Positions 1 to 6,356 of a stretch of 6,637 nt of DNA are shown here, piece by piece. The notes beneath the pieces are model-generated. The model did not search any database and was not told the DNA's origin. It saw only the letters and a list, made by a program, of their open reading frames with translations. A program made the position numbers and the translations under genes. Origin of the DNA: an uncultured Eubacteriales bacterium (lineage in GTDB: Bacteria; Bacillota_A; Clostridia; Peptostreptococcales; Anaerovoracaceae). The stretch's first letter is position 1. Each line of letters starts with the position of its first letter. Where the stretch lies: contig CACYHM010000223.1 of assembly GCA_902774195.1 (NCBI GenBank), positions 1 to 6,637 of the forward strand. The letters are read 5' to 3'.

Positions 1-404
1 AGGATCTTCTTCGATGCCTTTGTCTGTATCCTGTACAGTTTTGCAAACTGGTAAAGACCGTCAAGCCCCTCTTCTATGCGGAAGCCTGCGCAGTCGAGCA
101 GTCCGATGACCGGAGCCTTGGCTCTCAAGGCACGCTCGTAAAGATCGACTATCTTGCGTCCGTGCTGCTCGCCGAAAGTGCCTCCCATGACTTCCCCGTC
201 CTGGGCATAAACAAAGACGAGCCTGCCGTTTATCGTACCATAGCCGGTCACCACGCCGTCCGACTCAACGACGGAATCAGGGTGATAAAACTCGGTATAC
301 CTGGCCGATACGCGCTCGCCCATCTCCATGAAGCTGCCCGGGTCGAGCAGTTCTGCGATCCTCGATAATACGTTGGTCTTTTCGTCACTCGGTATCACCT
401 TCAT
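1..404 (-). CDS. Crotonase-fold carboxyltransferase subunit (acyl-CoA carboxylase beta / MmdA-like), 3' part outside the window
   Basis: The first 134 codons are visible; the frame is open to the window edge. Domain start: SRIAELLDPGSF (14-25), ESDGVVTGYGTINGRLV (47-63), then FVYAQDGEVMGGTFGE, HGRKI (81-85) and LLDCAGFRIEEGLDGL (102-117). These are the opening blocks of the carboxyltransferase family that includes propionyl-CoA and acetyl-CoA carboxylase beta subunits and the alpha subunit of sodium-pumping methylmalonyl-CoA decarboxylase. The N-terminus is shorter than in classical MmdA, and DCAG-R replaces the common D-SGGARI. It is not the HMG-lyase-like OadA that usually accompanies citrate lyase. 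The substrate cannot be told from this fragment: oxaloacetate, methylmalonyl-CoA and malonyl/acetyl-CoA all remain possible. Its place at the end of the operon points to use of a citrate-derived C4 acid or acyl-CoA. The partners (biotin carrier, OadG/OadB-like subunits) would be expected beyond position 1, but are not visible. Confidence 0.85.
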   Translation of the reverse strand, partial: MKVIPSDEKTNVLSRIAELLDPGSFMEMGERVSARYTEFYHPDSVVESDGVVTGYGTINGRLVFVYAQDGEVMGGTFGEQHGRKIVDLYERALRAKAPVIGLLDCAGFRIEEGLDGLYQFAKLYRIQTKASKKI

Positions 405-416
405 CGTGCCGTTTTT

Positions 417-423
417 CCTCCTT
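417..423 (-). promoter_or_regulatory. Shine-Dalgarno of the carboxyltransferase gene
   Basis: A consensus AAGGAGG on the minus strand lies in the 25-nt gap after the citXG stop, 12 nt before the ATG at 404. The spacing is somewhat long, but no nearer ATG, GTG or TTG in frame precedes the conserved domain, so the ATG at 404 is the best start. Confidence 0.7.
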
Positions 424-429
424 ATGGTT

Positions 430-1731
430 TCACACGCAGCTGACGCTCAGAGCCTGCCAGCGCTCAAGCAGAAGCGCAAGAGCCAGCATATCGGCGCTGC
501 CTCCGGGCGACAGTCCGCGGCTTATAAGCTCCCTGTCCAGTCCGTACAGTTCCTTTATCCGTTCTTCAGGCGGCATCGCGGATATGCGCGCCGCCGATTC
601 CCTTACGTATCTCAGTCCTTCAGGCCCGCCTCTGTGCAGCAGGTTCGTATCCTCGAGCTCCGTCATCGAATCGCACAGGGCCAGCGCGGCGGCATCCACG
701 CATCCCGCCTGTCTGTAGTGTATCAGACGCGAAAAGCAGTACAGAGCGCCGGGAAAGCCCGCAGCGGCTTCTCCGGTGGCTCCCTTTGCGCCGTAGCGGC
801 TGTATGCCCTGCCCCCGTTGGTCGAAGGGTCTGCCATGGATGCGGCGAGTCTTTCCTCAGCGTCACCGCGTGCAAGAGCAGACGCGTGCTCCGTGCACTC
901 TCCTCCCTCTCTCAGGGATCTGCCCATCCCCGCGAGCAAGAGGCCCATCGAATAGATCAGTCCCCTGTGCGTATTCACGCCGCCGGTAGCGGCAAACATC
1001 TCCTTCTCAGCTTGGAGCCCCCTATCCCTGAGAGCCCTCATGCCGCAGCCGTCCATGCCCATGCGGGCGGCGTCTTCAAAATACGGCATCAGCGCTTCCG
1101 CCGCGCTTCTTTCGAACATTGCCGCATCCATATCGGAGTGCGATCCGTTGTTGTTCATGTCGACGAGTCCCGGCTTGGGAGTCATCCTCAGTTCATCCAG
1201 AAGCGAATCGCGTGCGGCCTCCGCCAGCTTACCGGCGCAGAATCCCGCAAGCAGACAGCCGGTCGCTTTTTTGACCTGATCGAGGCCGTGCCTGCGGCTC
1301 CTTGCGCATTCAGCAGCCGGAGCGTCGCATATGAGGCATTTTCTCGCTTCCTTTCTCGAAAGCTTGGCTCCCCCTGGCAGGATCAGATCGAAGTCGAACA
1401 GCCTCGCCGCCGGGAATGAATCCTCGATCTCCTCAAGAAGAGGCTTTATTCTCTCCCCCTCTTCATCGAGCAGCCAGAAGGCTTCGCTTCCGGTCGCTTC
1501 ATCGGTCATGAGCCTTTCCCTGATGCCGAGGCCGAGAGCCTCGAACGCCTGCACCCCGTGATCGAAAAGCATCTTCGTCATCGGGGTCCGCTTGACATCG
1601 CCGGCGATGTTCAGCGTCAGGCAGACCAGGCAGACGTTTGCGTCCGCTCCGCTGAGCATCCTGCTTTGTATCGCTGCCCTTCTTTCGCGGGCGGCAAGCA
1701 TCTGCTCAAGATCTACGCTGTATGACTTCAT
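430..1731 (-). CDS. citXG: Fused CitX-CitG: apo-citrate lyase holo-ACP transferase / triphosphoribosyl-dephospho-CoA synthase
   Basis: This bifunctional protein makes and attaches the citrate lyase prosthetic group. The N-terminal CitX part (about residues 1-155) transfers the phosphoribosyl-dephospho-CoA unit to the CitD serine; it shows FDHGVQA, the RLFDFD motif at 110-115 and the Cys pair CLIC at 132-135 followed by C142, as in enteric CitX. The C-terminal CitG part (about 165-433) makes the precursor from ATP and dephospho-CoA; it shows TPKPGLVD at 184-191, NNGSHSDMD, GVNTHRG at 251-257, GATGEAAAGFP, DTNLLHRGG and GGSADMLAL near the end. The same fusion is known in other bacteria. The ATG at 1731 lies inside citC (26-nt overlap) with a GGAG 8 nt upstream, so CitC and CitXG are likely made in step. 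No internal stop or shift is seen. The gap to the next gene is 25 nt. Confidence 0.95.
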   Translation of the reverse strand: MKSYSVDLEQMLAARERRAAIQSRMLSGADANVCLVCLTLNIAGDVKRTPMTKMLFDHGVQAFEALGLGIRERLMTDEATGSEAFWLLDEEGERIKPLLEEIEDSFPAARLFDFDLILPGGAKLSRKEARKCLICDAPAAECARSRRHGLDQVKKATGCLLAGFCAGKLAEAARDSLLDELRMTPKPGLVDMNNNGSHSDMDAAMFERSAAEALMPYFEDAARMGMDGCGMRALRDRGLQAEKEMFAATGGVNTHRGLIYSMGLLLAGMGRSLREGGECTEHASALARGDAEERLAASMADPSTNGGRAYSRYGAKGATGEAAAGFPGALYCFSRLIHYRQAGCVDAAALALCDSMTELEDTNLLHRGGPEGLRYVRESAARISAMPPEERIKELYGLDRELISRGLSPGGSADMLALALLLERWQALSVSCV

Positions 1732-2674
1732 AGCTGGTCTCCGGCACCATGTCTTTTATCTTTTCGATCTCACCGGCTTCGATGAGCTTTCTCACTTTTC
1801 CCGCGCTGATCCCGTCCAGCCGCGGTATCTCGCAGAATTCTATACTATGAGACGGGAGAAGTTCCTTCATGCGCTCATTATACGCGCGGGTGACCGCCGA
1901 AAAAGGCTCTTCGCCGGCAAAGCGCACGCTTATGCCGAGCGCGGGAGCTATCCTCCTGCAGAAGAGCTCTATGTCGAGATCTGACTTCACCGATTCCGCA
2001 TGCTCCTCGTCCCGTATGAAATACGCGGGGAATGTCGCACGGGATATCAGATACATATCGCTTTCGAACACATGGCAGTTCTTTATGTCCGCCGTGCCTT
2101 TTTTTATCATTTCGAGCCGCTCTTCCGGGCTGAACATCGAGCCCCTTTCGGATACCGCGAAAACATAGAGCTGATCGCAGTGCGATGCGGCATATTCTAT
2201 AAGATGCCTGTGTCCCAGCGTGAACGGGTCGCAGTTGAACACTACGCAGCCGCACTTTCCTCCGTACTTCGGGATGGACTCCAGGAAGTTCTCCAGGCCG
2301 TCCCTCCTGTTCTCGAGCAGGGCAGCTTCTTCCGTTTCTATGACTTCGTGAAAACCCAGCGAGCGGAACATGCTGAGGTTCTGCGGCTTCGTGCACAGAA
2401 ACAATCTGTTCGTCCCCTCTGACGCAGCCTCGGATATGAGCGCGGTAAGAACGGACGCCATACCTCCCCGGCCTTCGCAGTCCGGTCTCACAGCGAGCTG
2501 CTTGATCGTGTGCCCAGCCAGAGCGCCGCAGGCCTCCAGTCTTCCGTCATCATCCGTCATCAGCGCGATGATGTCCGCATCGCCTTCGTCGCGGAGCCCG
2601 CAGGTTTCAAGCAGATCCGAGTATGACTTCAGCTCCCTCTGAGGGAGCGGTGTTTTGCATACAGATATACCCAT
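1706..2674 (-). CDS. citC: Citrate lyase ligase CitC ([citrate (pro-3S)-lyase] ligase)
   Basis: CitC activates citrate lyase by acetylating the thiol of the CitD prosthetic group with ATP and acetate. The 322-residue product has the usual two-part layout: an N-terminal GNAT-like domain (about 30-115) with an acetyl-CoA-type loop around CEGRGGMAS (65-73), then a nucleotidyltransferase domain starting GCVVFNCDPF, with the TLGH form of the HxGH motif at 152-155. Conserved family segments KGTADI and ISRATFPAYFI follow, and the late adenylylation motif ISAGKVR lies at 289-295. Length is slightly below that of enteric CitC, consistent with a shorter tail. The ATG at 2674 is the only plausible start; it lies 12 nt after the icd stop, and no clear SD precedes it, suggesting coupling to icd translation. 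The 3' end overlaps the next gene by 26 nt. Intact. It is placed after icd rather than at the head of the operon as in many citrate lyase clusters. Confidence 0.95.
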   Translation of the reverse strand: MGISVCKTPLPQRELKSYSDLLETCGLRDEGDADIIALMTDDDGRLEACGALAGHTIKQLAVRPDCEGRGGMASVLTALISEAASEGTNRLFLCTKPQNLSMFRSLGFHEVIETEEAALLENRRDGLENFLESIPKYGGKCGCVVFNCDPFTLGHRHLIEYAASHCDQLYVFAVSERGSMFSPEERLEMIKKGTADIKNCHVFESDMYLISRATFPAYFIRDEEHAESVKSDLDIELFCRRIAPALGISVRFAGEEPFSAVTRAYNERMKELLPSHSIEFCEIPRLDGISAGKVRKLIEAGEIEKIKDMVPETSYEVIQRRS

Positions 2675-2686
2675 GGCCGTCAGCCG

Positions 2687-3895
2687 TTACAGTTTTTTCT
2701 CAAGACGCTGTCTGATGGCTGCGATGAAATCCTTCGTGAGGACGGCTTTTGCCTCCATGCCGTCGACGAGTCCGACAAGGTCCTTGGTCATGATGCCGTC
2801 GTTGAGGGTATCGATGCAGGCCTCTTCGAGCTTGTCGCCGAAGGCCTGAAGATCTTCGAGTCCGTCCATCTCGCCGCGCTTCCTGAGAGCGCCGCTCCAT
2901 GCGAAGATCGTGGCCATAGGATTGGTCGAGGTCTCTTCGCCGTTCAGGTACTTGTATTAGTGGCGCGTCACCGTGCCGTGAGCGGCCTCGTATTCGAACT
3001 TTCCGTCAGGGCTGCAAAGCACGGAGGTCATCATTGCGAGCGAACCGAATGCCGTCGACACCATGTCGCTCATCACGTCTCCGTCGTAGTTCTTCAGAGC
3101 CCAGATGAAACCTCCCTCGCTCCTTATGACGCGTGCGATCGCGTCGTCTATCAGCGTATAGAAGTATGTGAGTCCGAGCTCATCGAATTTTTCTTTATAG
3201 CACTCGTCATACGTCTTCTGGAAGACATCGCGGAAGTGCATGTCGTATTTCTTCGAGATGGTGTCCTTCGCCGAGAACCAGAGGTCCTGCTTCGTCTCGA
3301 TCGCGTACTTGAAGCACGAGTGGGCGAAGGACTCTATCGATGTATCCTTGTTGTATATGCTCTGGAGTATGCCCGGGCACTCGAAGTCGTATACCGTCTC
3401 GCGGTATTCGGCGCCGTTTTCTCCGGTAAATACGAGCTCTGCCTTTCCCTTTTCAGGCACGCGGTATTCGGTGCCCTTGTAGAGATCGCCGTAGGCGTGA
3501 CGGGCTACCGTGATAGGCTTCTTCCAGTTGCGCACCACAGGCTTGATTCCGTCGATGGTGATAGGCGCACGGAAGACCGTGCCGTCGAGTATGGCACGGA
3601 TGGTCCCGTTGGGGCTCTTCCACATCTCGTGGAGCTTGTACTCGTCCATGCGCTGGGCATTCGGAGTGATGGTCGCGCACTTTACGCCCACGCCGTACTT
3701 TTTGATGGCCTCGCCGGCATCTTTGGTGATCTGATCACCTGTCTCATCGCGGACCGGAAGCCCTAGATCGTAGTATTCTGTTTTAAGGTCGACAAACGGA
3801 AGGATAAGCTCGTCTTTGATCATCTTCCACAGTATCCTTGTCATTTCATCTCCGTCCATCTCGACGAGCGGAGTGGTCATTCTTATCTTTTCCAT
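2687..3895 (-). pseudogene. icd: NADP-dependent isocitrate dehydrogenase (eukaryotic-type homodimeric subfamily) with an in-frame stop at codon 313
   Basis: The enzyme oxidatively decarboxylates isocitrate to 2-oxoglutarate with NADP+. Over its first third the sequence aligns residue for residue with human IDH1: S94, N96, R100, R109, R132 and Y139 of the isocitrate site are all present, and later K210, T212, D250, D273 and D277 match the catalytic and metal residues with a small offset. GTVTRH (307-312) of the NADP site is followed directly by TAA (2959-2957), where relatives have a tyrosine. The frame then stays open and IDH-like (YKYLNGEETSTNP, then ATIFAWSGALRKRGE) to a TAA at 2689-2687. 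Total length is 402 codon positions, normal for the family. The 312-residue truncate would lack the rest of the NADP site and the C-terminal part of the large domain, so it should be inactive. The ATG at 3895 follows the citF stop by one nt and has an AAGGAG SD. Confidence 0.92.
2957..2959 (-). other. In-frame TAA in icd
   Basis: The local codons read CAC GGC ACG GTG ACG CGC CAC TAA TAC AAG TAC CTG AAC. The family has His-Tyr at this point (human IDH1 H315-Y316), so a TAT or TAC codon has probably become TAA by one substitution. The frame is kept on both sides, so this is a substitution and not an indel. TAA is not the usual codon for selenocysteine (TGA) or pyrrolysine (TAG). Confidence 0.88.
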
Positions 3896-3900
3896 TTTAT

Positions 3901-3906
3901 CTCCTT
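3901..3906 (-). promoter_or_regulatory. Shine-Dalgarno of icd
   Basis: AAGGAG on the minus strand, 5 nt before the icd ATG at 3895, embedded in the last codons of the shifted citF frame (its stop is at 3899-3897). Ribosomes finishing an intact CitF would end beside this site; ribosomes stopping at the premature TAG at 4043 would not. Confidence 0.75.
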
Positions 3907-4058
3907 TTTTTGCTTTTCCTCTTGTATACAGCCGGCTGTTCCGTTTCCTTTATCTGTCTCACGACATCTATTATGGTGCCGTCGCGGGCCTCGATGATGC
4001 CGACGACCCTGTCCTCGAATTCGACCTTCTCAGGCTCTCCGACTATGGAGTATGCGAG

Positions 4059-4063
4059 TCCGC
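4059..4063 (-). other. Frameshift/deletion junction in citF
   Basis: The two reading frames of citF meet here. The upstream frame reads ...CTC AGG GAA GCG and then enters non-homologous codons; the downstream frame resumes with CTC GCA TAC TCC ATA. Only the two nucleotides GA separate the last family-like codon from the first family-like codon of the second frame, so the net shift is -1 (or +2). The exact breakpoints cannot be placed without an intact relative. No heptameric slippery sequence is present at the junction. Confidence 0.8.
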
Positions 4064-5453
4064 TTCCCTGAGAGCCTGCAGTATGTCCTGCCTGGCCGGA
4101 TTGACGGCGACTCCGTAGTCTGTGACCACGACGTCTATGCTCTCTCCCGGGGTCGTGACCGTCGTCACCTCGCTGCATATAGCGGGTATCCTCCCCTGCA
4201 TGAGCGGGCATATGACTATGGCGCACTTCGCGCCCTGCGCGGTGTCCGGATGTCCTCCCTGGGCCCCCGTGATCATCCCGTCGGATCCGACTACGACGTT
4301 GCAGTTGAAGTGCACATCCACCTCGAGCGATGCGAGCACCACGTAATCGAGCTTGTTGACTACCGCTCCCTTGTTAAGAGGATTCGCGTACACCGCTGCC
4401 GGTATCCTGTGGTGATTGACGTTCTTGAGGTTGTGCACGGCGTCGAGGTCGAAGTCCTGCACGTCGAGCATGACCCTCGCCATTCCGTCGTCGAGCAGCT
4501 GGCACATGGCTTTCGTCAGTCCTCCGACTCCGAAGCCCATGTGTATGTCGCGTTCTCTCATTATCTCGGCGAGGTACTGCGTCGAGGCTATCGACGCTCC
4601 GCCGACTCCCGTCTGGTATGAGAAGCCGTCTTTGAACCACGGTGTATTGACGACCACATCGGTGCAGTACTGGGCCATCAGCAGCTTTCTCTGGTCTGTC
4701 GTAGGCTTGGCCGCGCCGGTGGCGATCTTCGAAGGTATGCCGATCTCATCCACCACGCATACATAGTCTATCTTCGTCTGCGATATGTGTGCAGGGAAGT
4801 TCGGATAAGGCACCAGGCAGTCGGTAATGGCCACGCAGTGATCGGCGTGGTTTCCGTCCACTATGGCATAGCTGAGCACGCCGCAGTCGGCCTTGCCGCC
4901 TATGCCCCTGAGGTTGCCGTAATCGTCCGAGGTAGGGGCTCCTATGAAGGCGATGTCTATATGGCTCTCGCCCGTGGATATCGATCTTACGCGTCCGCCG
5001 TGAGAGCGCATTATCGCAAGACCTTTGAGCTTGCCCTGCGAAATAGCCTCGCCTATTCCGCCTCTGACGCCCGAGGATTCTATGTCGGTGATAGTGCCGT
5101 CTTCGATCATCGGCACAAGAGCGCTGTGCGCCTTGCCGAGCGAAGATGCGCATATCCTGATGTTCTTGAGACCCATATCGTGGATCTCCTTCATCACCAT
5201 GTTGACTATAAGGTCGCCTTCGCGGAAGTGGTGGTGGAACGATACCGTCATGCCGTCATGGGCGTCGCACTTCTCGAGAGCCTCGCGGATGTTCGCCACC
5301 AGCTTGGACTTTTCGTTGTTCATTACCGGGCGTATGGTCGGCCCCGCCATGGTCACAGGCTTGTCGTCCCGGTAAAAATTGCCCTGAAAAGGCTCTTTCC
5401 CGGTGATCTCGAGTATCTCGTCCGGGATTTCTCTTCCTACTGCGTTTATCATC

Positions 5454-6356
5454 TTACAGATCCCCCCTGTATACTCCTGAAGCCTTGGCAAGAGCTATCG
5501 TTCTCTTCGCGCCGTCGTAGAACGCGATGTCTATCATCTTTCCGTCCACCGTGAACACGCCGATGCCCTTAGCCTTCTTGTCTTCTATCTCTCTGATCAC
5601 CTTTTCAGCGTAGATGATGTCTTTTTCTTTCGGGGTGTATATCTCGTGCACTACAGGGATCTGGCGCGGGTTCACTATCGATTTCCCGTCGAACCCCATG
5701 GAGTGTATGATCTCAACTTCTTTTCTGAAACCCTCCATGTCGTCGAGGTTTGTCCAGACAGTGTCGAAGCACTGTATCCTGGCGGCTTTTGCGGCTATGA
5801 TCATGTGCTGCCTCGCCCCCATGAACTCAACTCCCGTCCCGGATATGGATATCTGGAGGTCTCTCGAATAATCTCCGCCCGAAAGCGCTATGCCGAACAG
5901 CCTCTCGGAGGAATCACATATGCTCATGGCGTTGATGACTCCTCTCGCGGACTCGAGCGCCGCCATTATGAGCACGCTGCCGACAGGTCTTCCGAACTCT
6001 CTCTCGGCCTCGGCTATCGCGTATTCGACTGTGCGCACATCGTCAGCGGTCTCGGTCTTAGGTATGCGGATCGAGTCGCATCCTCCGGCCACGGCACACC
6101 TGATGTCCTCGCGCCAGTGGTCAGTGTCCAGTCCGTTGATGCGCACGACTCTCTCGACTCCCCGGTAATCGATCTCCTGAAGAGCGTGGTACAGCGAGTA
6201 GCGCGCCGCATCCTTTTCTCTTTCGGCCACGGCGTCCTCAAGGTCGAGCATGATGGAATCCGGCTTGTAAACATACGGATCCTTTATCAGGCCCGGCTTC
6301 TGGCAGTTGAGGAACATCATGGTCCTGCGCAGACGGTATTTTTCAGGGTTGCTCAT
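5454..6356 (-). CDS. citE: Citrate lyase beta subunit CitE (citryl-ACP lyase)
   Basis: CitE cleaves citryl-S-ACP to oxaloacetate and acetyl-S-ACP, the bond-breaking step of citrate lyase in the cytoplasm. The 300-residue product matches the usual length of about 300. It is an HpcH/HpaI-CitE type TIM barrel: DLEDAV at residues 38-43, the substrate-site RING at 72-75, E135 in ALESARG, the GGDYSRD segment at 160-166 (likely Mg2+ region), then FDTVWTN and the late GFDGKSIVNPRQI block typical of CitE. I chose the ATG at 6356 (MSNPEKYRLRR) over an upstream in-frame ATG at 6416, because it has a strong SD 7 nt upstream and overlaps the citD stop, while the upstream extension is non-family sequence inside citD. 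The gene ends one nt before the citF start. It appears intact. A stand-alone CitE-like lyase is unlikely given the citD and citF neighbours. Confidence 0.96.
   Translation of the reverse strand: MSNPEKYRLRRTMMFLNCQKPGLIKDPYVYKPDSIMLDLEDAVAEREKDAARYSLYHALQEIDYRGVERVVRINGLDTDHWREDIRCAVAGGCDSIRIPKTETADDVRTVEYAIAEAEREFGRPVGSVLIMAALESARGVINAMSICDSSERLFGIALSGGDYSRDLQISISGTGVEFMGARQHMIIAAKAARIQCFDTVWTNLDDMEGFRKEVEIIHSMGFDGKSIVNPRQIPVVHEIYTPKEKDIIYAEKVIREIEDKKAKGIGVFTVDGKMIDIAFYDGAKRTIALAKASGVYRGDL
5462..5468 (-). promoter_or_regulatory. Shine-Dalgarno of citF
   Basis: AGGGGGG on the minus strand ends 9 nt before the citF ATG at 5452. It lies in the last codons of citE and supports the 5452 start over the in-frame ATG at 5491. 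Confidence 0.65.

Larger units (their letters stand above)
3897..5452 (-). pseudogene. citF: Citrate lyase alpha subunit CitF (citrate:acetyl-ACP transferase), frameshifted near its 3' end
   Basis: CitF exchanges citrate for the acetyl group on CitD, giving citryl-ACP and acetate; it is a family I CoA-transferase-like protein. From the ATG at 5452 (MINAVGREIPDEIL) the frame is open for 469 codons and contains typical CitF blocks: DGMTVSFHHHFREGD, SHGGRVRSISTGE, a G-C-LSYAIVDGNHAD segment, TGVGGASIAST and VVTDYGVAVNPARQDI. After LREA (residue 464, codon 4063-4061) it runs through five unrelated residues to a TAG at 4045-4043. The conserved C-terminus (LAYSIVGEPEKVEF, then EDRVVGIIEARDG and IIDVVRQIK) follows at once in another frame, from about 4058 to the TAA at 3899-3897. 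Recalled enteric CitF sequences have 12 residues between the two parts, here represented by 2 nt, which implies a loss of about 34 nt. The start is supported by a G-rich SD; the upstream ATG at 5491 lies inside citE. The truncated protein would lack about 65 conserved residues. Confidence 0.88.

Noticed and set aside
328..1419. Long open frame of 363 codons on the plus strand opposite citXG
   Set aside because: The minus strand carries unmistakable CitX and CitG motifs over the same span. The plus-strand translation is Arg/Ser/Ala-rich with no recognisable domain, and it is explained by the GC-rich codon use of the real gene.
2687..2917. A separate small gene (76 codons from an internal ATG) downstream of the icd stop
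   Set aside because: It is simply the in-frame C-terminus of IDH, the ATG has no good SD, and the residues between the stop and this ATG are also IDH-like.
2957..2959. Selenocysteine or pyrrolysine insertion at the icd stop
   Set aside because: The codon is TAA, not TGA or TAG, and the family has tyrosine at this place.
2960..3766. Plus-strand open frame of 268 codons opposite icd
   Set aside because: It is antisense to the highly conserved IDH sequence and has no recognisable domain.
4043..4066. Programmed ribosomal frameshift in citF
   Set aside because: No slippery heptamer or clear stimulatory hairpin is seen, and about 12 conserved-length residues are missing at the junction, which a programmed shift would not explain.
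5453..5491. Upstream in-frame ATG for citF, adding 13 residues
   Set aside because: The extension lies inside the citE end, and the ATG at 5452 has a G-rich SD at good spacing and follows the citE stop by one nt.
4787..5554. Plus-strand open frame of 255 codons opposite citF
   Set aside because: CitF motifs on the minus strand account for this region; the antisense product is low in recognisable features.
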